A stretch of 64,000 bases of DNA, taken from positions 3,534,001-3,598,000 of the forward strand of contig NZ_CP149817.1 of NCBI RefSeq assembly GCF_037935975.1. Direction: 5' to 3'. How positions within the stretch are numbered: the first letter of the stretch is position 1; each line of letters begins with the position of its first letter. Below are positions 1 to 8,244 of the stretch, piece after piece. The notes beneath the pieces were generated by a model. That model was not told the origin of the DNA. It ran no database searches and saw only the letters and a program-made list of their open reading frames with translations. The stretch is from Teredinibacter turnerae (GTDB lineage: Bacteria; Pseudomonadota; Gammaproteobacteria; Pseudomonadales; Cellvibrionaceae). The translations under genes were made by a program, and so were the position numbers.

Positions 1-1290
1 GTCTTAATATTAGGTTACTTATGCCCTGGAGTTTCTGATGCGCAAGAGTCGGACGCATTAAACGCTGAGTTCGACGAGCTTACGAAAGAAGTGCTTGTAC
101 AGTATCACACCAATTTAGCCATCGCCGAAAACACTAGCCTTCGCGACCCTGCAGACTTAGAGAAGCTGTTACGTCAAAACAGAGGGGCCGCTGGAGCGCT
201 ACTAAAATTCATAGCGAGCAATCAAGAAAATTTGTTGCAAAACAACGATCCGAGCCTATTGCTCGAAGCCTTTCAGGCACTTTTAGACGCTAACTTAGGT
301 GGCATAGCGCAGTATTTGCTCACCAAAGCGGAAAGCGTTTCAGATACCTACACGCTTTCACAGCTACATTATCTGATCGCTGTTTATTTTCATCGTACGG
401 GCCAGCCCGAGCGAGCATTGCAACACTTAAGCAAAATAGAAGCGCGCAATGCGCTTAGCGAGAAACAAAGCGACTACGCAACGCTACTTTTCGGGACGCT
501 GTTGCAAGATAATAAAAAACACCGTGAAGCAGTTAAGTATTACCAGACCATAGCACCAGAGTCAGCGTATTTCTCTCAGGCGCAAATGAATATTGCTGTC
601 GCCTACATTAGGCAGGGCTGGTGGACAGATGCCCAGTTGGCGATCAACAACGCCCTTTCGAGTGACGCCGTCAACAGTGATCCTGAACTGCGCAATCGCC
701 TGTTGTTAATGCTTGGTTACAATCGCCTCAAAAACGAATTTTACCGGGATTCAAGAGAAGCTTTTCGAAAAATCAGCCTCGAGAGCAGTTACAGTAATCG
801 TGCGATGCTGGGTATCGGATTGTGTGCTTTGAACCAAGGCGATATTGTTGGTGCAATTAACGCTTTTGGTTATCTCAAGAAAAAAAATGAAAACACAATC
901 TCAGTCACCGAAGCACACCTGCTGTATGCTTACGCTCATGAAAAAACGGGCGAGAGTGCTCTCGCGTCTGCTCAATATGAAGCCGCAATAGCTTACTACA
1001 ACGGGCGATTACTCGCAGTCGGCGACGATGACAAGCCGCTAGACCCCGGGATAACTTTCGAATACACAGAAGCAAATCGCGATTTAGTGGAACAACGAGT
1101 ACAGATACTAGAACGATTAGCAGCCGTGTTTCCGACAAATAGCCAGCGCCTACTCGCCCTGCGCGATCGCTTCAGAATCTATTTACAAAAAATTAAAGAA
1201 GGCACAAAAAACGATAATATAAGAATACTGACCAGCTATTTAAGCCAGTCGCAATACGGTCAAGCCAAATTGTTTGATAACAAGCCATGA
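1..1290 (+). CDS. TPR-repeat exported protein (5' end outside window)
   Basis: The reading frame is open from base 1, so the true start lies to the left. The first translated residues form a hydrophobic stretch ending in VSDA-QESD, which looks like the end of a signal peptide, so the protein is probably periplasmic. The rest is alpha-helical with degenerate tetratricopeptide-like repeats (A-x-Y-x-x-G patterns such as YYQTIAPESAYFSQAQMNIA), typical of protein-interaction scaffolds. The stop overlaps the start of the next gene (ATGA at 1287-1290), so the two are translationally coupled. A GTG at 91 could be called as the start, but it would remove the signal peptide remnant. The specific function is unknown. 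The gene set resembles TPR proteins that accompany TolQR/ExbBD-type envelope motors, but no motor gene is visible here. Confidence 0.75.
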   Translation, partial: VLILGYLCPGVSDAQESDALNAEFDELTKEVLVQYHTNLAIAENTSLRDPADLEKLLRQNRGAAGALLKFIASNQENLLQNNDPSLLLEAFQALLDANLGGIAQYLLTKAESVSDTYTLSQLHYLIAVYFHRTGQPERALQHLSKIEARNALSEKQSDYATLLFGTLLQDNKKHREAVKYYQTIAPESAYFSQAQMNIAVAYIRQGWWTDAQLAINNALSSDAVNSDPELRNRLLLMLGYNRLKNEFYRDSREAFRKISLESSYSNRAMLGIGLCALNQGDIVGAINAFGYLKKKNENTISVTEAHLLYAYAHEKTGESALASAQYEAAIAYYNGRLLAVGDDDKPLDPGITFEYTEANRDLVEQRVQILERLAAVFPTNSQRLLALRDRFRIYLQKIKEGTKNDNIRILTSYLSQSQYGQAKLFDNKP

Positions 1291-4088
1291 GAAAACACTA
1301 TTCTAACACGCTGCTCTTTCTACCTATCATATCCCTCATCGGGCTGTCTGGCTGCTCGAGTAGTACGAAACACGCGACAGTTGGGGATATCGATATCAGT
1401 GGCAGTCGCGACAGCCAAGCCCCTGTATTCGTAAAACCCAAGTCGGATGCGGAAATCAAGGAAGCTTATTACGACTATGTTAGAAATGCGGCAAAAGCAG
1501 ATCGTTCTCGCCAGGCCGCAATTAACCGCATTGCCGCGCTCGAACTGGAGCTCACCAACAAGCTTCTAGAGAACTCCAGTACTAGCGACGAAGCCCTGGC
1601 AGACAAAGTGTACTTACAGTCGTTGGAAAAGGCCGCCGACCTACTTTCTACGTCTCTACACGACTTTCCTGACGCCCCAAATAATGACAATACGCTATAC
1701 CAGTATGCTCGCACACTGGATCAGCTCGGACGCGGTGGCGAAGCTGTAGAAGCCCTAACAACCCTGGTCGATAAACACCCAGATTCTGAATTTTACGCAG
1801 AAGCCCAATTTCGAATTGCTGAAAATGCATTTGCGAGCGGTGACTACTTGAGCGCCGAGGACGCCTATACCGAGGTTCTACTCACGCCGACAAGTGACAG
1901 GTTCTATGAAAAATCGTTGTTTAAACGAGGTTGGACCAGGTACAAGCAGGAATTGTATCGCGAAGCTGTAGACGACTATCTTCAAGCACTTACCTTTCAT
2001 GGCTTTTCACCAGAGAGCCAGCTTGATACATCTGAGAAGGAACTGTTTGACGAATACTTTCGCGCTATCGGCTTAGTGTTTGCCCATCTAAACGGTGCGG
2101 AAAGCCTGACTGACTACTTCTCAGACAGACCAAATTTTCCGTATTTGTATCGCACGTACAAAGTAGTTTCCGATATCTATGTGGGGCAACAGCGCTTCAG
2201 CGATGCGGCTGCGACATTGGATCAATTTATCTCAGCTCATCCTGATTCAGCATCAATACCGGAGGCCTATTTGGAGATCGTATCCACTTGGCGGCGCGGC
2301 AACTTTATCGATCAATTGCACGCGGAAGTTGAGGAAATTTATCTAAAACTGGCTCCAAATGCAGATTACTGGCAAGAACACAATAACGGTGAAGCACTAG
2401 CAAAAACATCAAGTGCGCTTCGTGCTTATGTTACTGAACTCGCCTACTTTCACCATGGTGAGTACCAAAAAAAACCGACCCGAAAAAATTTCGAGAAAAG
2501 CCAACTTTGGTATCAACGCTATCTTGAGAGCTACGCCAAATTTGCACAACAAGACAAAATTCACGCACGCTACGGAGATCTCCTCTCCGCAGCTGGTAAT
2601 ACTGAAGCTGCGTTGAAGCAGTATGCCATAGCTGCGTTTGATGGCGACTTAGTGTTGGACAAAAAATCGGCCTATGCCACTATCGCTATCACAAACGAGC
2701 TGTATCGAAACACTCAAGGAAGCGCAAAAGCGGCCTGGATGCAAGATCACCTCGACTATGTTCAACGCTACGTTACTCTCTATCCCAGCGATACCGAGTC
2801 TTTGAACTTGGTCTCTAATGCCACCGTATTATGCTTCGCGGAGAAGCAATATGAAAAGGCAATAGAAGTTTCGAGTTTAATTTCGCTACCGTCAAGCGCG
2901 AAACAATCCTTCGACATTCTGAACACACGGGCCAGATCATACCTAAACACAAATCAGTTCAGCGATGCCGAAGCGGCATTTACTGACACCCTGGCACTCG
3001 AAGGGATCACGTCATCACAGCGAAAAAAACTGGAAAGCAGTATCGCGCTTTCGATATACAGGCAAGCAGAAAATGCACGTGATACCGGAGACGCTGTGCT
3101 AGCGCAAAGTCTATTCAATAGGGTAAGCGAAACAGCGCCCGGATCAGAGCTGGCTCCCACTGCTTTATACGATGCTGGCAGCCTTGCATTTAAAGATAAG
3201 TCGTGGCAAGCGGCGATTTTTTATCTGGAAAAATTGCAGAACAATTACCCCAACCAAAAGTATGCTAAGCAGACGTCAAGACAACTTTCAGTCGCCTATT
3301 TAAACTCGAAGCAGACAGACAAAGCCGCCTCACAGTTCGAAGCACTCGCAAAATCTGACGATACAGACGAAGTGAAAATGACTGCCCTGTGGCAGGCGGC
3401 AAAACTCTATGATGAGAAAAATAATACCGCGGGTGCGATAAGGAGCTATAGGGATTACGCTCACAATTACCGCGAACCTTACCCGCAAAACATTGAAGCG
3501 ATGTACCGACTTACGCAACTCTATGAGGCGCAAAACGAACCCCAAAAACGCTATTTTTGGCAAAACAAAATTCGCGCAAGGGACAAGCGTATCAGCGCCG
3601 CAAAAAAGACAGATCGTACAATTTTTATCGCCTCCACGACAGTGCTAGATTTGGCATTACAAAAACAGCGTGAATTTCAGCAAATTCGCCTAAAAGAACC
3701 TCTCGCCGTCAATCTAAAAAGAAAGAAGGCCGCGATGCAGGAGGCTATAAAATTATTCGGCCAGGCTTCAGCTTATGATGTTACCGACATAACGACTCGC
3801 GCCACCTATAATATTGGGGAAATCTACCGCGAATTCAGTCAATCGCTATTGACCTCGGAACGCCCTAAAAACCTTGACGCAACCGAATTAGAGCAATATA
3901 TCATTTTACTTGAAGATCAGGCATTCCCATTCGAGGAGAAATCCATCGAATTTTACGAGACTAATCTTTCACGCGTTAAAAATGGTATTTATAACCAGTG
4001 GATTGAAGAGAGCCATAAAAAGCTGATTTCGTTATTCCCGGTACGCTTTAATAAATCTCCCAAACTAGAGTCTAGCTTCGATGATTAA
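1287..4088 (+). CDS. Large TPR-repeat lipoprotein
   Basis: The 933-residue product begins with a lipoprotein signal; the lipobox LSGC lies near residue 23 and is followed by a Ser-rich linker, so it should be anchored in the outer or inner membrane facing the periplasm. Many TPR-like helical hairpins follow (for example AQFRIAENAFASGDY, ALYDAGSLAFKDKSW, ALWQAAKLYDEKNN), spread over nearly the whole length. No catalytic motif is visible. It overlaps the preceding gene by 4 bp and the following TPR lipoprotein by 8 bp, so the three form a tight operon and probably one complex. Large TPR lipoproteins of this kind often sit beside ExbB/ExbD/TonB-like energising complexes; that role is inference only. 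Confidence 0.8.
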   Translation: MRKHYSNTLLFLPIISLIGLSGCSSSTKHATVGDIDISGSRDSQAPVFVKPKSDAEIKEAYYDYVRNAAKADRSRQAAINRIAALELELTNKLLENSSTSDEALADKVYLQSLEKAADLLSTSLHDFPDAPNNDNTLYQYARTLDQLGRGGEAVEALTTLVDKHPDSEFYAEAQFRIAENAFASGDYLSAEDAYTEVLLTPTSDRFYEKSLFKRGWTRYKQELYREAVDDYLQALTFHGFSPESQLDTSEKELFDEYFRAIGLVFAHLNGAESLTDYFSDRPNFPYLYRTYKVVSDIYVGQQRFSDAAATLDQFISAHPDSASIPEAYLEIVSTWRRGNFIDQLHAEVEEIYLKLAPNADYWQEHNNGEALAKTSSALRAYVTELAYFHHGEYQKKPTRKNFEKSQLWYQRYLESYAKFAQQDKIHARYGDLLSAAGNTEAALKQYAIAAFDGDLVLDKKSAYATIAITNELYRNTQGSAKAAWMQDHLDYVQRYVTLYPSDTESLNLVSNATVLCFAEKQYEKAIEVSSLISLPSSAKQSFDILNTRARSYLNTNQFSDAEAAFTDTLALEGITSSQRKKLESSIALSIYRQAENARDTGDAVLAQSLFNRVSETAPGSELAPTALYDAGSLAFKDKSWQAAIFYLEKLQNNYPNQKYAKQTSRQLSVAYLNSKQTDKAASQFEALAKSDDTDEVKMTALWQAAKLYDEKNNTAGAIRSYRDYAHNYREPYPQNIEAMYRLTQLYEAQNEPQKRYFWQNKIRARDKRISAAKKTDRTIFIASTTVLDLALQKQREFQQIRLKEPLAVNLKRKKAAMQEAIKLFGQASAYDVTDITTRATYNIGEIYREFSQSLLTSERPKNLDATELEQYIILLEDQAFPFEEKSIEFYETNLSRVKNGIYNQWIEESHKKLISLFPVRFNKSPKLESSFDD

Positions 4089-4698
4089 TTGGCAGAGCTT
4101 TCCCATCCGATCAGTTTTGGCTTCACTAATTGTCATCACACTCTACGGGTGCGCATCCGCTCCCGAACAGTCATCCCCGGCTATAAACCCCGCTCAAGCC
4201 GTCGCTCCAAACCTGGAGCAACTCACTACCAAGCAAGCAAGCCAACTAGCGCAAGCAAAAACTCAGCTCAACAATGGCCAGTACGAAGAAGCAAAAAAAA
4301 TATTATTGAAAATCCATAAAAGCGCCAGCAACGTTTCGGTGTTATCCAATCTGGCTCTTGCTTACTACAAATCGGGAGATCTTGAATCTGCCGCTAAATT
4401 TGTAGGAAAAGCCATTCAAATAGCGCCCGGTCAGGCGCAAATCCATAATCTTGCAGGGACAATAAATCTGGATCTGCGACAGTTCCAAAAAGCAGAATAC
4501 GCTTTTAAGGAAGCACTGAGGCTCGACGGCGACTACGCGCTAGCGCACTACAATCTAGCAATACTCTATGATATTTATTATCAAGATGTTGACAGCGCAT
4601 ACACACACTACCTCAAGTACTTAGCCCTGATTAACTATGAGGACAAACAAACGCTCGAATGGGTTGATCAACTCAAATATTCAATAACTCAGGAATAG
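4081..4698 (+). CDS. Small TPR lipoprotein
   Basis: The 205-residue product starts with a lipoprotein signal peptide (lipobox LYGC, Cys near 24) and a Pro/Ala-rich linker. At least three canonical TPR motifs occupy residues ~55-180 (SNLALAYYKSGDLESAAKFVGKAI and AHYNLAILYDIYYQ are clear repeats). TPR lipoproteins of this size resemble PilF/PilW-type pilotins and assembly scaffolds. The start ATG lies inside the 3' end of the preceding gene (8-bp overlap). I read it as the third member of an envelope TPR complex. PilF itself is unlikely because the usual ndk/rlmN/hisS context is absent. Confidence 0.8.
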   Translation: MINWQSFPIRSVLASLIVITLYGCASAPEQSSPAINPAQAVAPNLEQLTTKQASQLAQAKTQLNNGQYEEAKKILLKIHKSASNVSVLSNLALAYYKSGDLESAAKFVGKAIQIAPGQAQIHNLAGTINLDLRQFQKAEYAFKEALRLDGDYALAHYNLAILYDIYYQDVDSAYTHYLKYLALINYEDKQTLEWVDQLKYSITQE

Positions 4699-4717
4699 CA
4701 AGGGGAAGATTCGATAT

Positions 4718-5017
4718 ATGACGAGCAATAAAAGTAAACGTAAATTTGTAAGTGTTATAACAACAGTCCTATTTTTCTTCACAATATTCTTTCAGGGGAC
4801 TGCATTTGCAGAAGACCGCGTCGAACTCGATACAACACTCATTAAAGGCAACAAGGAACTACCGAAGATACTATACGTTGTGCCTTGGAAAGAGATAGAT
4901 GGAAAAGCACAAGAGCAGCAAAAATTGCGCTTACACAGTTTGTTTGGAGACTTGTTCGACCCGAGTCTGCCGCTACCCCCTGAAGCCGAAGCCACGGTGC
5001 CCGATAGCAATAACTAG
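4718..5017 (+). CDS. Small secreted protein of unknown function
   Basis: The 99-residue protein has a classic Sec signal peptide (basic MTSNKSKRK, hydrophobic core, cleavage near TAFA-ED at ~31), leaving about 68 residues. The mature part carries the segment LPKILYVVPWKEIDGK, a short Leu/Phe stretch and a Pro/Glu-rich tail. A good Shine-Dalgarno (AGGGGAA) sits 9-10 bp upstream of ATG 4718, 19 bp after the TPR lipoprotein gene, so it should be the last gene of that operon. I do not recognise a family. Being co-transcribed with three exported TPR proteins, it could be a small ligand or periplasmic subunit of the same complex. It ends 11 bp before the convergent type VI cluster. Confidence 0.6.
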   Translation: MTSNKSKRKFVSVITTVLFFFTIFFQGTAFAEDRVELDTTLIKGNKELPKILYVVPWKEIDGKAQEQQKLRLHSLFGDLFDPSLPLPPEAEATVPDSNN

Positions 5018-5028
5018 TGCAACTCAGG

Positions 5029-6258
5029 TTAATCAATATAAGGCAATGTCCGCGCCGCTGTGTTCACTAACATGTGTTCTGGATTGGCAAGCGCAAGCTC
5101 CAGTGCCGCAGCGTGTCGATGGCGTTGATATCCGTTGATGATCGTGTCACGAAAATCGCATTTCTCCAGCGGCTTCCCCATAAAAAATCGCTTTCCAGGA
5201 GTAAAACTGTGACCGTACTTTTGCCACACCACGGATAGTTTTTCGTAGCTTGGCCAGGGTAAATTTTCGTCCGCATTGATCTCGTCTGGCTCCGCATCCG
5301 CTTCAAATGCTGTAATGTCCGGGACACTAATCGCGAGATCATGGCTTTCCAGATCTATACCCGTGATATGACCGAAGGCTTCCCCTGCGATTCTGGAATA
5401 GCGAGGGTTCTTGGATATTTCCAACAACCAGGGCACTACATGAGGATCACCCAAAATTCCAGTTGCCTGAATGACCCAGCGCAGATTAGTCTCATCCTGG
5501 GAAAGACGGGATATCCAAGCCTTAGCAACCTCTAAGGGAAGTGTTCTGAATGCTAGCTGGACTGCCCTGCTGCGGAAGGGGCTATCGCCCATAACATAGT
5601 CTTCTAAATATACCGCGAGATGGCGCCTGCCCAACAATATACTGGACCAGATAGACCAAAAGCGCACACTCTTACTGTCCGCCTCAAGGGCCTTTTCCAA
5701 AAAAGGTGCGCAACTGGATAACTTCAGTTCGCCGATTAAACGCAGGCTCCTGGAATAGAGTAAATCGTGAGCGCAACAGTCTTCTCGCTCTAAAATTCGA
5801 TTCAAGTAGTCACCTGGATTTTCTCGTCTCACACTACAAGCGGCAATCGCAAGATATTTATGAACGAGCTCTTTGCTGGAAAAGAATTTTTTAACCCAAT
5901 CGTGACAAAGTGACCCCGGCAACCAACCCAGAGCGGATACCAAACCTCGAAAGGTATTCGGATTCGATACCCCGAAATCCACGGCAAACTTAATTTTTTC
6001 AAACTCTAAACTTCGAAACGCCGTGACTGCAAGTACGAAAGCCTCACCACCCTCCTCGAAGCTAGTGGCATCACAACACAGCGGCCAGGTACGCTGTAAC
6101 GAGGCGACAATGCCGTCCAAGTTTGCACTCAACCTACGTTCTAAAGCTTCAATATCATTTGTGAGATAGTGGGGCTGGTCCACAGCTGCTGAGCGCAACA
6201 CCCAAAGAAAAGCAGCATCTTCTACATGCTGCTCAAGCACTTTTTTGAAAGGATTCAC
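5029..6258 (-). CDS. TIGR02270-family HEAT-repeat protein of T6SS islands
   Basis: The 409-residue protein is made of HEAT-like helical repeats in its middle (e.g. LRLIGELKLSSCAPFLEKAL, ATGILGDPHVVPWLLEIS) and a C-terminal segment with PWPSYEKLSVVWQKYG and GKRFFMGKP, which I recognise from the TIGR02270 family linked to type VI secretion spike genes. The start appears to be GTG (6258). It is the last gene of the hcp-vgrG operon, 30 bp after the PAAR-like gene. The family has no established biochemical role; an adaptor or chaperone loading cargo onto the spike is a reasonable guess from position. No signal peptide or membrane segment is present, so it should be cytoplasmic. Confidence 0.75.
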   Translation of the reverse strand: MNPFKKVLEQHVEDAAFLWVLRSAAVDQPHYLTNDIEALERRLSANLDGIVASLQRTWPLCCDATSFEEGGEAFVLAVTAFRSLEFEKIKFAVDFGVSNPNTFRGLVSALGWLPGSLCHDWVKKFFSSKELVHKYLAIAACSVRRENPGDYLNRILEREDCCAHDLLYSRSLRLIGELKLSSCAPFLEKALEADSKSVRFWSIWSSILLGRRHLAVYLEDYVMGDSPFRSRAVQLAFRTLPLEVAKAWISRLSQDETNLRWVIQATGILGDPHVVPWLLEISKNPRYSRIAGEAFGHITGIDLESHDLAISVPDITAFEADAEPDEINADENLPWPSYEKLSVVWQKYGHSFTPGKRFFMGKPLEKCDFRDTIINGYQRHRHAAALELALANPEHMLVNTAARTLPYID

Positions 6259-6288
6259 TGTCGATCGATCCGCTGGGCTTGCTGGGTG

Positions 6289-6669
6289 CTACCCCATAAT
6301 GTTTTTCTTATTGTGAAATAGTGGGTCGCCCATTCTACACACATTCTTGCCCTCGAATTTTACATCAAAGGAGTACATCATGAATTCACATTCGCCTTTT
6401 GTTTTACCACTGATGATTCCCTTCTGGACACCGGCTTCGTCACCCGTACTTTTTTTATAAACAGCGCCCTTGACCATCGGCATTTTTTTATCTGTTTTAA
6501 CGGACTTTGGGCCCTTATCGGTATCAGAAGCGAACCCGATGTTAGGATATGGGATAGGCACGATCGACGGGCCCACAGGAGTTTTGCACACATCAGGGAA
6601 TACAATACTTTGCCCCCCACTCCCTTTGTGAGCAATGCCGCGCGAGTTTGCAAAAGTTGTCTGAGCCAA
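6289..6669 (-). CDS. PAAR-like spike-tip protein (DUF4150)
   Basis: The 126-residue protein matches the DUF4150/PAAR-like family: VGPSIVPIPYPNIGFASDTDKG, a Lys-rich middle, and a C-terminal CRMGDPLFHNKKN segment with Cys and His residues suited to binding a metal at the spike tip. Such proteins cap the VgrG trimer of the type VI secretion needle and often carry or recruit effectors. This one is a lone domain with no toxin extension. The start seems to be TTG (6669), preceded by AGGAGA. It lies 10 bp after the DUF2169 gene in the same operon. Confidence 0.85.
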   Translation of the reverse strand: MAQTTFANSRGIAHKGSGGQSIVFPDVCKTPVGPSIVPIPYPNIGFASDTDKGPKSVKTDKKMPMVKGAVYKKSTGDEAGVQKGIISGKTKGECEFMMYSFDVKFEGKNVCRMGDPLFHNKKNIMG

Positions 6670-6679
6670 ACAAGTTCTC

Positions 6680-7663
6680 CTATTTCACCATTTTTACTTC
6701 CGCTGAGCGGATTTTTTCCTGACACCTCGGCGCCACGTAAACGGCCTTCCACACCATAGAAAAACGGCACTCATCCGTTTCTATATGCAAGGTTTCACAA
6801 TTGAACGGCAAAATTTCTTGCCCTGCTGCAAGTTCCACAACTGCTGAAAGCTTCACTAAAGGTACTTGAGTAGCAATGACTCCGGCAGCCGTCAGACCGC
6901 TTAACTCAATTGGCTCGCCTCCGGTAATAAACCCGGGATATCTAAGATCAGGTGTAGCCGCATTGGCAAAACGATTATCGTAGTCCAAAGGTAAGAAAGG
7001 CGCTCGCTCGCGTTGCCAGCTCTCATCAAAAGTGCCAGCCAACGCGGCCCGAGGCTCCCAACCCGGTGCAATCCCCCCGCAACCTGCAGGAACAGGTTTG
7101 TGCTTGTACTCCGTAATCTCGCTGCCGACACGCTCGATATTTGGCAGAGCTAATCCATCAGGAGGGCGTTTACCCCGAAAATACCCCTTTCCTACCGGAT
7201 TACTAGCGAAACGCTCTTCGGGTGCCGCCCCACTACAAAGGCCACCGAAACTATTTTCGTAGCGAAGAGGCATAGTGACGAAGGGCTCTGCAGATGTGAT
7301 CTCGCCAGCCTCCCAGAAGCGATCTCCAACCACTTTTATCTCGTGATTCAGTGCGCCTATGCGAAACGAAACTTTCATGTCCCGAGTCTCTATGCCCTCG
7401 GGCGCCACGGCATTTCCATTTATTAGAATATCCGTAGCTGTCTTTGGCAACAGATAATCCGACGAAAATTTCAGGCTGCTTGCATCGGGCTCTCCCCAAT
7501 AGACATCTTTGTCGATCGGCTCGGGCTGTTGCTCTGTGAGAGTGAGAGTGCCTACCAATTCGAAGCGCGCTCGAACGATTATTTGAAGCGTATCGACACC
7601 TTCCGCATTGGGGTAAATAGTATGGGCGGCGGAAAACGGCGTTCTATTCAGGAGGGCAAACAT
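6680..7663 (-). CDS. DUF2169 family T6SS adaptor-like protein
   Basis: The 327-residue protein has the hallmark N-terminus of DUF2169 (TPFSAAHTIYPNAEGVDTL-IIVRARFEL) and the repeated all-beta architecture of the family. DUF2169 proteins are encoded between vgrG and PAAR-like genes and in studied systems act as adaptors or chaperones for loading PAAR-linked effectors onto VgrG. Here the gene sits between a DUF6484 gene (9 bp upstream) and a DUF4150 gene (10 bp downstream), which fits an adaptor for that PAAR-like protein. No toxin domain is seen in this protein. Confidence 0.85.
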   Translation of the reverse strand: MFALLNRTPFSAAHTIYPNAEGVDTLQIIVRARFELVGTLTLTEQQPEPIDKDVYWGEPDASSLKFSSDYLLPKTATDILINGNAVAPEGIETRDMKVSFRIGALNHEIKVVGDRFWEAGEITSAEPFVTMPLRYENSFGGLCSGAAPEERFASNPVGKGYFRGKRPPDGLALPNIERVGSEITEYKHKPVPAGCGGIAPGWEPRAALAGTFDESWQRERAPFLPLDYDNRFANAATPDLRYPGFITGGEPIELSGLTAAGVIATQVPLVKLSAVVELAAGQEILPFNCETLHIETDECRFSMVWKAVYVAPRCQEKIRSAEVKMVK

Positions 7664-7672
7664 ACTAATTCG

Positions 7673-8233
7673 TTAGTTCACTTGGACTGAGGCGCCGAGA
7701 ATTCTTTGTACCCCGCTAGATCGGCTTAAAATGTACTTCCCACGCAAAATAATTTTGCCGCTCTTGGTTAAGGTTATACTCGCTTCACCACACTTGAGAA
7801 CGACTTCGTCCTGCCCTTCTATCAGTTGCCGCTCTACATCCTGACCATCAACTTGAAGTTCGCCCTCACCACCCGCGGGCGATAGTGGCGCATTTTGCGG
7901 GCCGAGTTTATCTATGTCAGGATCAGCGAACGCAAGAACAGCATCAAGATTATTGTGAACAATACCTGTTATCACTGGCTGACGACCCGAATCTTGCAAA
8001 AACATGATTACCACCTGGCGCCCGATATCCTTCGGAGCTAAGGGTACTGTAGTTTTTGAAGACTTTTGAAAGAGTAAACCATCAACTTCGAAAGCAACCT
8101 CTGGATGGCCATCCAGACCTGCGCCGACGTAAGTACCAAGAAGAACTTCGCTGACCCCTAAGTTCTGTACCGCGGTATGAAATAGCTCGTCGCTTGAGAG
8201 TTCATCGGTATCTTTCGAAAAAAAATCCGTCAC
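7673..8233 (-). CDS. DUF6484 domain T6SS protein (VgrG tail-like)
   Basis: The 186-residue protein has an N-terminal half with LLGTYVGAG-DGHPEVAFEV and a VVIMFLQDSGRQPVITGIV segment like the gp5-OB region of VgrG, and a C-terminal beta-rich half (VVLKCGEASITLTKSGKIILRGKYILSRSSGVQRILGASVQVN) resembling VgrG C-termini. This is the DUF6484 pattern found directly downstream of vgrG. GTG at 8233 is the likely start. The gap to vgrG is 11 bp. The role is unproven; the sequence similarity suggests it shares the spike fold or docks to it. Confidence 0.8.
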   Translation of the reverse strand: MTDFFSKDTDELSSDELFHTAVQNLGVSEVLLGTYVGAGLDGHPEVAFEVDGLLFQKSSKTTVPLAPKDIGRQVVIMFLQDSGRQPVITGIVHNNLDAVLAFADPDIDKLGPQNAPLSPAGGEGELQVDGQDVERQLIEGQDEVVLKCGEASITLTKSGKIILRGKYILSRSSGVQRILGASVQVN

Positions 8234-8244
8234 ATCCGTTCCAC

